A stretch of 11,176 nt of DNA from Gorillibacterium sp. (lineage in GTDB: Bacteria > Bacillota > Bacilli > Paenibacillales > NBRC-103111). Position numbers and translations under genes: made by a program. This document shows positions 1 to 9,084 of this stretch, piece after piece. How positions within the stretch are numbered: position 1 is the first letter of the stretch; the number at the start of each line of letters is the position of its first letter. The notes under the pieces are model-generated. The model had not been told where the DNA came from. It saw only the letters and a program-made list of their open reading frames with translations, and made no database searches. Location: contig JACMJI010000344.1 in assembly GCA_014380705.1 (NCBI GenBank), positions 1 through 11,176 of the forward strand. Reading direction: 5' to 3'.

Positions 1-130
1 CCTGAAATGGTGAAGCGGTAGCAGCTATTAGCTTAAGGCAAGGATGTCCTCGAACGGACAAAATTTTTTAGCCTGAGAACTCTTTTTACTTAAATATTTG
101 GCGAACCGTCTTATGTCGAACGGGAAGTAT

Positions 131-252
131 CATGGTATGACAGGAATGGGCTAATCGACCATCCTACGCGAATGGTATGACAGGAAAGGGCTAATCAACC
201 ATCCCTACTCGAATGGTATGACAGGAAAGGGCTAATCGACCATCCCTACTCC
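131..252. repeat. Tandem repeat, three 40-41 bp units
   Basis: Three consecutive units lie at 131-170, 171-211 and 212-252. Each contains the core ATGGTATGACAGGAA followed by GGGCTAATC. Units 2 and 3 differ at one base in the aligned core; unit 1 carries a few substitutions and a one-base deletion. Within each unit ATGGT and ACCAT are inverted, so each could form a weak 5 bp stem. There is no open frame and no unique spacer between units, so it is not a CRISPR array. The function is unknown. Confidence 0.9.
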
Positions 253-385
253 AATTATTATGGGGTTTAGCTTAAATGGAATCTACTTTGTTGAAAGAGA
301 GCTCGCAGCAGCTATCAATTTGTGTCCCGGGTAAAATAAATGCAAAATGCAGGTTAATTTAATTGATGAGTGCCTCCAAAAACTT

Positions 386-471
386 AATAGATGGATTTAT
401 CCATTTAATTGTGACCATTATTTAAATTTAGGATGAAATCATTCGAAATAGATGGAGAAATCCATCTATTT
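386..471. repeat. Pair of related stem-loops, the second with a GAAA loop
   Basis: The second hairpin (446-471) has a perfect 11 bp stem, AAATAGATGGA with TCCATCTATTT, closed by the tetraloop GAAA, a GNRA-type loop. The first (388-407) shares the TAGATGGA arm but has loop TTTA and an imperfect 3' arm. A degraded third copy of the same style may follow near 500-520. Repeated hairpins like this resemble extragenic repeats I associate with Paenibacillus genomes; that link is from memory, not from a search. Confidence 0.65.
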
Positions 472-611
472 ATAAGTTTAGGGGGTTTTCTCGTCGATTT
501 AACGGGGAATTTACATTTATTTTTTTTCATAGCCATAAACGACATATTTAGCCTAAAAAGCTTAGATGCCTTTCGCCATATGACCTTTAACAGTGCACTA
601 GCGGCAAATTC

Positions 612-720
612 CCGGTATATGAAAAAAACTTCTAATCTCCGGTATATGGAAAAAACATCTAACCTCTGGTCAATGGATAAAAACTTTTAATCTCCGGTCA
701 ATGGAACAAGTACTTCTGTA
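612..720. repeat. Tandem repeat, four 27-28 bp units
   Basis: Units begin with CCGGT or CTGGT at 612, 639, 666 and 694, giving periods of 27, 27 and 28 bp. Units 1 and 2 share CCGGTATATG; units 3 and 4 share GGTCAATGGA. The 27 bp period equals nine codons, so the open frame at 433-690 reads a nine-residue motif (RYMKKTSNL, then RYMEKTSNL) before a stop in unit 3. The fourth unit lies past that stop, which argues that the DNA repeat rather than a protein is the unit of duplication. Confidence 0.85.
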
Positions 721-955
721 TTTGTTTCACTTCGCTTTTGGCGCTATGGGGCATCATTCGGTTTCCTGCATTACTTTCGCTATTCGACGGTAAGGATTGG
801 GGTTTCGCTTGTATGCTGCATTTATGTCAGCCCTATAAAAATGGATTAACTTATTTTATTGTGTGTAGTTACGATCGTTAGATACCATCTTATACGAAAT
901 GTAATGATTATTGAGCCTGACAGGACAGGTGATAATCTTCACTGATATTTCATGA

Positions 956-1008
956 ACCACCGTACACCAAAAGGTGTAAATGGTGGTAGAGGTCGGGGCT
1001 TACCGCCC
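956..1008 (+). other. Two-part stem-loop, possible group II intron relic
   Basis: ACCACC (956-961) pairs with GGTGGT (982-987). After a small asymmetric bulge, TACACC (963-968) pairs with GGTGTA (973-978) around the loop AAAA. A second short stem, GGGC (996-999) with GCCC (1005-1008), follows at once. The layout of lower helix, bulge, upper helix and a following GC-rich stem is like domains V and VI at the 3' end of group II introns. However, the conserved catalytic AGC triad and GNRA loop are not present. It may be a decayed relic or an unrelated structure. Confidence 0.3.
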
Positions 1009-1053
1009 TAAAATAGGATTTATCATCAAGGAAACGGGTGCATCAAGGCGAAG

Positions 1054-1172
1054 CAATTGGAATGGGGTGGAAGAACGAAGTGTTCGCTTTTGTTTTCGGA
1101 TGGATACCAATAAAAATACAATTCAAATCTCTATCCGAAAGCAACGGGCGACTGGAACCCCATTCCAAATTG
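1054..1172. repeat. Long imperfect inverted repeat (hairpin about 119 nt)
   Basis: The outer arms CAATTGGAATGGGGT (1054-1068) and 1157-1172 pair over 15 bp with one bulged A. Internal loops follow (1069-1084 and 1151-1156). A second helix then pairs 1085-1104 with 1130-1150 over about 20 bp, counting G-T pairs and one bulged C, with an AT-rich apical loop of about 25 nt. Terminal inverted repeats with no gene inside fit a MITE-like element or a structured RNA. I see no clear target-site duplication. It ends exactly where the 32 bp tandem repeat begins. Confidence 0.7.
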
Positions 1173-1299
1173 AGCAGCCGATGTTGCAGCGGTTGACTTG
1201 AAAGAGTAGCCGATGTTGCAGCGGTTAGCTAGAAAGAGCAGCCGTTGCTGTAGCGGTTGACTTGAAGGAGCAGCCGTAGCTGCAGCGGTTGAAATTAAA
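1172..1299. repeat. Tandem repeat, four 32 bp units, each a small hairpin
   Basis: Units lie at 1172-1203, 1204-1235, 1236-1267 and 1268-1299, all exactly 32 bp. The shared frame is GAG(C/T)AGCCG, a variable middle, AGCGGTT, then a tail close to GACTTGAAA. In units 1, 3 and 4 CAGCCG can pair with CGGTTG. In unit 3 the stem extends to 8 bp with a 5-nt loop, so the middle varies while much of the stem is kept. There are no unique spacers, so it is not CRISPR. No function is recognised. Confidence 0.85.
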
Positions 1300-1332
1300 A
1301 AAGGTTGGATGGCTCTCGCCATCCGACCTTTT
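1297..1332 (-). terminator. Rho-independent terminator of the small minus-strand gene
   Basis: A 10 bp stem (1303-1312 with 1319-1328, one G-T pair) closes a 6-nt loop. On the minus strand it is followed by six T residues and lies 24 bases past the stop codon of the gene at 1356-1526. On the plus strand it also ends in TTTT, so it may work in both directions, but I see no plus-strand gene upstream in the window. Confidence 0.85.
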
Positions 1333-1355
1333 CGCATGCATATCTCTTATAAAGA

Positions 1356-1526
1356 TTAAAACATGCTTGCTTTACGGTGCTCTACCAGATCAATGGTTCC
1401 AAGTACGATATGAGCCGCACCGAAACTTAGGATTGCCGTTCCAAGCATTGGATATTTCATGCGTAGTGCAGCACCTGTTACGGTTACAGCCGTACCCAGA
1501 ATCGTCGGAAATAATCCTTCTCGCAC
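1356..1526 (-). CDS. Small hydrophobic protein, probably membrane-bound, unknown function
   Basis: This is a 56-residue reading frame starting with GTG. A good ribosome binding site, AAAAGGAG, sits at 1536-1543, nine bases before the start, and a strong terminator follows the stop. The protein begins MREGLFPTILGTAVTVTGAA, and a second hydrophobic, Gly/Ala-rich stretch (about residues 28-47) ends in LGTIDLV before a charged tail, EHRKASMF. Two short membrane segments joined by a basic turn (LRMKYP) are plausible. There is no signal-peptide cleavage site and no known catalytic motif. It is divergent from the DUF1802 gene, with starts about 140 bp apart. I do not recognise a function. The GTG start means a search restricted to ATG starts would miss it. 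Confidence 0.72.
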   Translation of the reverse strand: MREGLFPTILGTAVTVTGAALRMKYPMLGTAILSFGAAHIVLGTIDLVEHRKASMF

Positions 1527-1606
1527 TGAAAATCACTCCTTTTCTTGTCGGCTGGTCAAGCATTATTTAGAATGGCTTTTTGGTGTTTGTTTATGCACCC
1601 CTCCGT

Positions 1607-1636
1607 TTGCTTTGTTTTACCAGAGGCTTATATAAT
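1607..1636 (+). promoter_or_regulatory. SigA-type promoter for the DUF1802 gene
   Basis: A perfect -10 box, TATAAT, lies at 1631-1636, with a weak -35 TTGCTT at 1607-1612 and an 18 bp spacer. Transcription would begin near 1643, which excludes the upstream in-frame start at 1545 and supports a start at 1656 or 1668. Confidence 0.6.
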
Positions 1637-1667
1637 ATACGAAAGGGTAGGAAGGATGGGGATAAGG

Positions 1668-2240
1668 ATGCAAACGGAAACCTTTGCTTTGAAGGAATGG
1701 GCTGTCATTGTTAAAGCACTTACTGATGGAAAACAGCTGCTACTCATGCGTAAGGGCGGTATTGCCGAAGAAACCAAGGATTTTCAGCTAGAAAGCCGCT
1801 CTTTTTATCTTTATCCAACTTATGAGCATCAGAGAATAGAGCTACTGAAGGATGAGTATCAATCTGAACTAGTCAAGTTATTGGAAGATTGGAATCCAGA
1901 CGACGCACGAGTGGAGATTGGCTGTCGCGCGGAGGTTGTGGAGGATATTGAAATTCGATCTCAAGAAGAATTAGATAAGCTTAGTTCCTTTGCAATATGG
2001 ACAGAGTCCTTTTCCGAGGAACGACTTAAATGGAAGAAGAAACAACCACTTCATTTGTTGCTATTGCGTGTTTATAACTTAAAGGAGCCCGTACGCATTC
2101 CAATCAAGCCGGAATATGGGGGTTGTAAGTCATGGGTTTCCATAGATGTTGATCTGAGAGGTCATGAGGAGATTGCTGTATTAGATGACATTATTTTTAA
2201 GAAATCCATCCAAGACATCAAATTAGCACTACAAACTTGA
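1668..2240 (+). CDS. DUF1802 family protein
   Basis: The protein has 190 residues from the chosen ATG. It matches the DUF1802 family, cytosolic proteins of unknown function found in Bacilli and cyanobacteria. Recognisable blocks are ALKEWAVIVKAL (7-18), LLMRKGGI (25-32), the FYLYPTYEHQ motif (46-55), IWTESF (110-115) and LLLRVYNL (131-138). No membrane segment or enzyme motif is evident. The frame stays open upstream to 1545, but the promoter at 1607-1636 makes that start unlikely. ATG 1656 (four residues longer) is an alternative; its upstream AGG is very close, while 1668 has AAGGA eleven bases away. It lies 134 bp before sufC and has its own promoter, so a functional link to suf is not shown. 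Confidence 0.85.
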   Translation: MQTETFALKEWAVIVKALTDGKQLLLMRKGGIAEETKDFQLESRSFYLYPTYEHQRIELLKDEYQSELVKLLEDWNPDDARVEIGCRAEVVEDIEIRSQEELDKLSSFAIWTESFSEERLKWKKKQPLHLLLLRVYNLKEPVRIPIKPEYGGCKSWVSIDVDLRGHEEIAVLDDIIFKKSIQDIKLALQT

Positions 2241-2294
2241 AAAGAACATGTCGAGTTTATTGATTTTTGCCATCGCATGTAATAAACTTAACAG

Positions 2295-2317
2295 TGAGAA
2301 TCATTGATAATCAATTA
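2295..2317. promoter_or_regulatory. Possible Fur-type operator upstream of sufC
   Basis: TGAGAATCATTGATAATCA resembles the Fur 7-1-7 consensus (TGATAAT-N-ATTATCA), with 6 of 7 matches in the left half and 4 of 7 in the right. It also contains the perfect 6-1-6 palindrome ATTGAT-A-ATCAAT (2303-2315). It overlaps the likely -35 region of the suf promoter, where a repressor would block transcription. Iron control of suf is known in some bacteria; for this operon it is an inference. Confidence 0.4.
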
Positions 2318-2344
2318 GCTTTTAACATACATGTTGCTTATAAC
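2315..2344 (+). promoter_or_regulatory. Candidate suf operon promoter (extended -10)
   Basis: TGCTTATAAC (2335-2344) reads as an extended -10 element (TGn followed by TTATAA at 2338-2343), with a weak -35 TTAGCT at 2315-2320 and a 17 bp spacer. The start would be near 2350, giving a leader of about 25 nt that carries the sufC ribosome binding site. It is the best candidate in the gap, although the -35 match is poor. Confidence 0.4.
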
Positions 2345-2374
2345 GGGCAATCCTACATTGGAGGGGTTCAATAG

Positions 2375-3163
2375 ATGAGTCATTCATTAAGCTTTAAAAT
2401 TGAGGGTCTGCGGGCTGGTATTGAAGGCAAGGAAATTTTAAAAGGCTTTGATCTTCAAATTAATAACGGGGAAGTACATGCTATTATGGGTCCAAACGGA
2501 ACCGGAAAAAGCACCTTAGCCTCCGTACTTATGGGACATCCGAGCTTTGAAGTAACAGCGGGTAGTGTGACTTTTGATGGTGCTAACTTGCTGGAGATGG
2601 CTGTAGACGAACGTGCACGCGCAGGACTTTTCCTGGCGATGCAGTATCCAAGCGAAATTCCTGGTGTTACCAATTCCGATTTTCTCCGCAGCGCGATTAA
2701 TTCCCGTCGCGAAGAAGGCAAAGAAATCTCATTGATGAAGTTTATCCGCCAGATGGAAGGTAAAATGAAGGATTTAGAAATGAATCCTGAATTCGCTCAC
2801 CGTTATCTGAACGAAGGGTTCTCTGGTGGCGAGAAGAAGCGCAACGAAATTTTGCAGATGCTGCTTCTGGAGCCACGCCTTACCATTCTTGATGAGATTG
2901 ACTCTGGTCTTGACATTGATGCTTTGAAGGTCGTTGCGAATGGAGTCAATGCTATGCGCAATGAGGATCGAAGCTTTCTCGTTATTACTCACTATCAACG
3001 GTTGCTAAATTATGTTAAACCGGACTTTGTTCATGTCATGATGCAAGGCCGCATTGTCCGTTCGGGTGGACCGGAACTTGCAGAGCGTCTGGAAAGCGAA
3101 GGCTATGATTGGATTAAAGAAGAGCTGGGAATTGCAGATGAGACGGTAGGTCAAGGAGTTTAA
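2375..3163 (+). CDS. sufC: Fe-S cluster assembly ATPase SufC
   Basis: The 262-residue cytosolic ABC-type ATPase works with SufB and SufD. Its ATP hydrolysis drives the shape changes in SufBC2D that allow Fe-S cluster assembly. All nucleotide-binding motifs are visible: Walker A GPNGTGKST (39-47), Q-loop Gln90, ABC signature FSGGEKKR (149-156), Walker B ending LDE (172-174), D-loop SGLD (177-180) and the H-loop His206 in ITHY. The FSGGEKKRNEILQ stretch is typical of SufC rather than of transporter ATPases, and no membrane domain is present. The start has GGAGG ten bases upstream. It is the first gene of sufCDSUB, 27 bp before sufD. Confidence 0.97.
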   Translation: MSHSLSFKIEGLRAGIEGKEILKGFDLQINNGEVHAIMGPNGTGKSTLASVLMGHPSFEVTAGSVTFDGANLLEMAVDERARAGLFLAMQYPSEIPGVTNSDFLRSAINSRREEGKEISLMKFIRQMEGKMKDLEMNPEFAHRYLNEGFSGGEKKRNEILQMLLLEPRLTILDEIDSGLDIDALKVVANGVNAMRNEDRSFLVITHYQRLLNYVKPDFVHVMMQGRIVRSGGPELAERLESEGYDWIKEELGIADETVGQGV

Positions 3164-3190
3164 CAGGAGAAGGAACCGGAGGGACATGAG

Positions 3191-6124
<2,934 letters not shown>

Positions 6125-6192
6125 CTGATCAAAATGCACTTATCATCCCTATTTTCGCTTATTCAATAGAGGTTACTAAGGAGGGAAACACC

Positions 6193-7590
6193 ATGGTCAA
6201 GCAAATGCCGGAAATGGAAGATTATAAGTACGGATTTCGCGACGAGCATAAGTCTATTTTCCAATCAGGAAAGGGGCTTACTCCTGAGATCGTAACTGAA
6301 ATTTCCCGGATGAAAGGCGAACCAGATTGGATGCTGGAATTCCGGTTAAAGTCATTGGAACAGTTCTACAAAATGGCGATGCCCGAATGGGGCGGTGATC
6401 TCAGTGAGCTTGATTTTAATGAAATCCAATATTATGTTAAACCTTCCGAGAAACAAGGTAAAACTTGGGAAGAGGTTCCATCGGAAATTAAAGAAACCTT
6501 CGACAAGCTGGGGATTCCAGAAGCGGAGCAGAAGTTCTTAGCAGGTGTATCCGCTCAATACGAGTCGGAAGTGGTTTACCATAGCATGCAGGAAGACCTG
6601 ACGAAGCAAGGGGTTATTTTTACGGATACCGATTCAGCTTTACGCGAATATCCTGAGCTGTTTCGTAAATATTTCGCTACAATTATTCCGCCAACTGACA
6701 ATAAGTTTGCAGCGCTGAACAGTGCGGTATGGTCTGGCGGCAGCTTTATCTACGTTCCCAAGGGTGTAAAATGTGAGATTCCCTTGCAGGCCTACTTCCG
6801 TATTAACTCAGAGAATATGGGACAGTTTGAGCGTACGCTGATCATCACCGATGAGGATAGCTTTGTACATTACGTAGAAGGCTGTACAGCGCCTATATAC
6901 AGTACAAATTCATTGCATAGTGCCGTTGTAGAAATCCTTTGTCTAAAAAATTCTCGGATGCGTTATACGACAATTCAGAATTGGGCACCGAATATTTATA
7001 ACTTGGTGACTAAGCGAGCCGTGGCGGAAGAGAATGCTACGATGGAGTGGGTAGATGGTAATATTGGCTCCAAGCTGACGATGAAGTACCCAGCAGTGGT
7101 CCTCAAGGGTCGTGGTGCGAAGGGAAGCGTTCTCTCCATAGCAGTAGCTGGTAAAGGCCAACATCAGCATGCAGGCGCCAAGATGACCCACCTTGCTCCG
7201 GATACGACATCAACCATCATTTCCAAGTCAATCAGTAAACATGGTGGTAAGGTAACTTATATGGGGCTTTCCTCCTTTGGACGGAATTCGCAAGGCTCCA
7301 AGGCCAATATCAAATGTGATACGCTTATTATGGATAAGGCGTCCACTTCTGACACGATTCCGTACAACGAAATCATGAACGATAATGTGACCCTTGAGCA
7401 TGAAGCAACGGTATCCAAGGTATCTGAGGATCAGCTCTTCTATCTGATGAGTCGAGGACTGTCCGAAGCAGAGGCTACCCAAATGATCGTTATGGGCTTT
7501 ATCGAGCCATTCACGAAAGAGCTTCCGATGGAATATGCGGTCGAAATGAACCGCTTAATCAAGTTTGAGATGGAAGGCTCTATCGGTTAG
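6193..7590 (+). CDS. sufB: Fe-S cluster scaffold subunit SufB
   Basis: This is the main cytosolic scaffold of the SufBC2D complex, where the nascent Fe-S cluster is built. From ATG 6193 the protein has 465 residues, the same as B. subtilis SufB. AAGGAGGG lies seven bases upstream, so the longer frame from 6121 (TTG) is rejected. Recognisable parts are the N-terminal [13 protein letters not shown] region, [17 protein letters not shown] (140-156) and a beta-helix core. Cys231 in EGCTAP matches the E. coli residue Cys254 used for sulfur transfer. Cys375 in NIKCDTLIM is the expected cluster-site cysteine (Cys405 in E. coli), and the acidic/His motif EHE (402-404) is present. The terminal [20 protein letters not shown] (418-437) parallels SufD. 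It is the last gene of the operon, followed by a terminator. Confidence 0.97.
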   Translation: MVKQMPEMEDYKYGFRDEHKSIFQSGKGLTPEIVTEISRMKGEPDWMLEFRLKSLEQFYKMAMPEWGGDLSELDFNEIQYYVKPSEKQGKTWEEVPSEIKETFDKLGIPEAEQKFLAGVSAQYESEVVYHSMQEDLTKQGVIFTDTDSALREYPELFRKYFATIIPPTDNKFAALNSAVWSGGSFIYVPKGVKCEIPLQAYFRINSENMGQFERTLIITDEDSFVHYVEGCTAPIYSTNSLHSAVVEILCLKNSRMRYTTIQNWAPNIYNLVTKRAVAEENATMEWVDGNIGSKLTMKYPAVVLKGRGAKGSVLSIAVAGKGQHQHAGAKMTHLAPDTTSTIISKSISKHGGKVTYMGLSSFGRNSQGSKANIKCDTLIMDKASTSDTIPYNEIMNDNVTLEHEATVSKVSEDQLFYLMSRGLSEAEATQMIVMGFIEPFTKELPMEYAVEMNRLIKFEMEGSIG

Positions 7591-7664
7591 GCCATGAGCA
7601 GCGATTCGTGCTGGATCAGAAAAATTCAACGACATTCATATTACGGATTAAAAGAAACCATTAT

Positions 7665-7703
7665 AAAAATACCCCGCAGGCATTGCGCCTACGGGGTATT
7701 TTT
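7665..7703 (+). terminator. Strong terminator after sufB, probably bidirectional
   Basis: A 17-position stem (7665-7681 with 7687-7703) has one C-A mismatch and a 5-nt loop. It has a GC core, CCCCG with CGGGG, and an A-tract on the 5' side that pairs with the T-tract on the 3' side. It begins 75 bases past the sufB stop. Read on the minus strand it also ends in TTTTT, so it can stop transcripts coming from the HD-GYP side. Confidence 0.93.
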
Positions 7704-7742
7704 AGTTAAGGTCCGGTAATAAAAGAATATTATTGACGGGCA

Positions 7743-7785
7743 GTTTATAGGTAAAGATGTATAGAGTACTTTTTTACCTATAAAC
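7743..7785. repeat. Perfect 13 bp inverted repeat
   Basis: GTTTATAGGTAAA (7743-7755) is exactly inverted at 7773-7785, with a 17-nt centre. Neither strand has a T-run after it, so it does not look like an intrinsic terminator. It could be a paired operator, an RNA hairpin or the ends of a tiny element. It lies in the 302 bp gap between the sufB and HD-GYP stops. Confidence 0.8.
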
Positions 7786-7787
7786 AA
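7758..7787 (-). promoter_or_regulatory. Promoter-like sequence between the arms of the inverted repeat
   Basis: On the minus strand TTGTTT (7787-7782) and TATACA (7763-7758) are spaced by 18 bp. Transcription would start near 7751 and meet the minus-strand face of the terminator at 7703-7665, giving an RNA of roughly 90 nt. The match could be chance in AT-rich DNA. Confidence 0.25.
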
Positions 7788-7828
7788 TATACAACTATTA
7801 TATAAGGATCATTCTGATTCCGTATCGG

Positions 7829-7865
7829 TAAACGCATGGCCCTACAGGACGCCGACAGGCGTTTA
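7829..7865. repeat. Inverted repeat TAAACGC / GCGTTTA
   Basis: Seven-base arms at 7829-7835 and 7859-7865 flank a GC-rich 23-nt centre that contains two similar octamers, CCTACAGG and CCGACAGG. It lies just beyond the stop of the HD-GYP gene. There is no T-run, so it is not a classical terminator. Its GC-rich composition contrasts with the AT-rich surroundings, which suggests a short extragenic repeat. Confidence 0.45.
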
Positions 7866-7892
7866 TCCTTGAATATCTTATATAAACAAACT

Positions 7893-8948
7893 TTAAGCGA
7901 TTTCATCCGTAACAAAATGTACAATCCAGAGATGACTCATTTGAGCAAGATCAACAAAATGATCCTCAATCTGAATAAGTGGGTTGAATACGTCAGTAGG
8001 ATTGGTTAATACGATCTTGCCAGTCTCACCATTATTTAACGTCACTTCTTTACCAATCATATTCGGCAGCATATTTCGAATAAAAACTTGAGTGATGTGG
8101 GGATCAAGCTTGCCGAAGCTCATATGATGCAGTTCACGAAGTACATTAAGCAAATCTCTAGATTTACGGTAAGGAGCCGGAGTAATCATTGCACTATAAA
8201 TATCAGCAATAGTAACAATTCTGGACATCTGATGAATCTCGTTGCCCTTCAAACCGTAGGGGTAACCTGAACCATCCAATCGTTCATGATGCTGAAGGGC
8301 AGTAAGTGCCCATTCCGTATTGCCTATAGATTCACTAATAAGACTGAAGCCCTCTGAAGTATGCTCTTTAATGATCTTAAATTCTTCCTCCGTCAAAGAA
8401 CCCGGTTTTGTAAGCAGTTCAATTGGAGTTTTGGTTTTTCCGATATCATGAAGGTAGCCAGCTGTTCCGACTGAACGGCATTCAGCTTCTGATTTCCCCA
8501 ACCATTTGGCAAGGTAATAGCAGATCATACCTACTTGAATGGAATGGCGATAGGTATAATCATCGTTTTGATTTAAGGTAAGTAGCATGAAGGCGATATC
8601 ATTCTTACCTTCAAAGGAATCGGATAAAGTAAGAAAGCCGGATTGGACGAAGTCTCCATCGATTGTTCCGGTAGCTCTAGCCATTTCAAATACTGCCTCT
8701 GCAGACTGTACCGCTTCAAGATAATTGTCCTTCCATTTCGAATAATTGGCGTGAAAGGGGTGAGTCGTGTCTTCTGGTTTGACGGACCGAGGAACAATAT
8801 CAACATTATCTAGCTGATGCTGTAATAACCGTGAGACGCTTTCTCCAGTCAGAACGGTACCTGAGGAAAGGACTAGCAATCCGTACTTGTTGAACATGTC
8901 AGTTAGTAGAACATCACCGTCTTCTAAATCCATAACATGAATGATCAT
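7893..8948 (-). CDS. HD-GYP domain protein, probable cyclic di-GMP phosphodiesterase
   Basis: The 351-residue protein has no signal peptide or membrane segment, so it is likely cytosolic. Residues 1 to about 55 form the small N-terminal domain often found before HD-GYP domains (LEDGDVLLTDMFNKYGLLVL). The HD-GYP domain covers about 115-295: YRHS with His135, HDIGK with His167 and Asp168, KEHT with His196, HHERLDGSGYP with His220, His221 and GYP 228-230, and IADIYSAM with Asp249. A C-terminal beta segment follows (GKEVTLNNGETGKIVL). The metal-site residues look complete, so hydrolysis of cyclic di-GMP is likely but not proven. The usual YDA after Asp249 reads YSA (Ser252). No receiver or sensor domain is fused. 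The start has AAAAGGTGA seven bases upstream and a good promoter. Confidence 0.92.
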   Translation of the reverse strand: MIIHVMDLEDGDVLLTDMFNKYGLLVLSSGTVLTGESVSRLLQHQLDNVDIVPRSVKPEDTTHPFHANYSKWKDNYLEAVQSAEAVFEMARATGTIDGDFVQSGFLTLSDSFEGKNDIAFMLLTLNQNDDYTYRHSIQVGMICYYLAKWLGKSEAECRSVGTAGYLHDIGKTKTPIELLTKPGSLTEEEFKIIKEHTSEGFSLISESIGNTEWALTALQHHERLDGSGYPYGLKGNEIHQMSRIVTIADIYSAMITPAPYRKSRDLLNVLRELHHMSFGKLDPHITQVFIRNMLPNMIGKEVTLNNGETGKIVLTNPTDVFNPLIQIEDHFVDLAQMSHLWIVHFVTDEIA

Positions 8949-8989
8949 GTATCGTCACCTTTTCAGCGTATGTATTCTTCCATATGTAG

Positions 8990-9018
8990 ATGATAGCAAG
9001 AGTTACAGTTAATGGCAA
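8990..9018 (-). promoter_or_regulatory. SigA-type promoter for the HD-GYP gene
   Basis: On the minus strand TTGCCA (9018-9013) and TATCAT (8995-8990) each match the consensus at five of six positions, with an ideal 17 bp spacer. The start would be near 8983, giving a leader of about 35 nt before the ATG at 8948. Confidence 0.65.
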
Positions 9019-9054
9019 TGATTCTTGAGGAGGATACCGAAAATTGATTTTATA

Positions 9055-9084
9055 TTGCCTCCGAGTGAAACCATTTCGTATAAT
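9055..9084 (+). promoter_or_regulatory. SigA-type promoter for the nucleotidase-uppP operon
   Basis: A perfect -10, TATAAT, lies at 9079-9084, with -35 TTGCCT at 9055-9060 and an 18 bp spacer. The start would be near 9091, about 30 nt before the ATG at 9122. It is divergent from the HD-GYP promoter, with about 37 bp between the two -35 boxes. Confidence 0.65.

Larger units (their letters stand above)
1..1296. other. Gene-free, repeat-rich intergenic region
   Basis: I find no convincing protein gene here. The longest open frame (433-690, 85 codons) has no spaced ribosome binding site: an AGG touches its ATG. It also runs through a hairpin and a tandem repeat, so I treat it as non-coding. The stretch is AT-rich and holds at least six separate repeat or stem-loop blocks, listed individually. 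Between them (about 253-380, 472-611 and 721-955) I see no tRNA, rRNA or riboswitch that I recognise. It may be a graveyard of small mobile or extragenic repeats. The window starts inside it, so its left boundary is unknown. Confidence 0.7.

Noticed and set aside
45..69. Terminator-like stem with a T-run
   Set aside because: The stem is only 5 bp, the T-run is offset by several A residues, and no upstream gene is visible.
433..690. Open frame of 85 codons
   Set aside because: It has no properly spaced ribosome binding site, crosses an 11 bp hairpin and a 27 bp tandem array, and shows no recognisable domain.
1172..1299. CRISPR-like array
   Set aside because: The units are contiguous with no unique spacers, and there are no cas genes in the window.
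980..1337. Open frames on both strands across the long hairpin and 32 bp repeats
   Set aside because: They are by-products of repetitive, GC-biased structure. The minus-strand frame runs through the terminator of the small gene.
2246..2288. Crossing complementary segments (ACATG/CATGT and AGTTTATT/AATAAACT) suggesting a pseudoknot or terminator
   Set aside because: The two 3' strands abut with no connecting loop, so a classical H-type pseudoknot is not feasible. No T-run follows. Short AT-rich matches are likely by chance.
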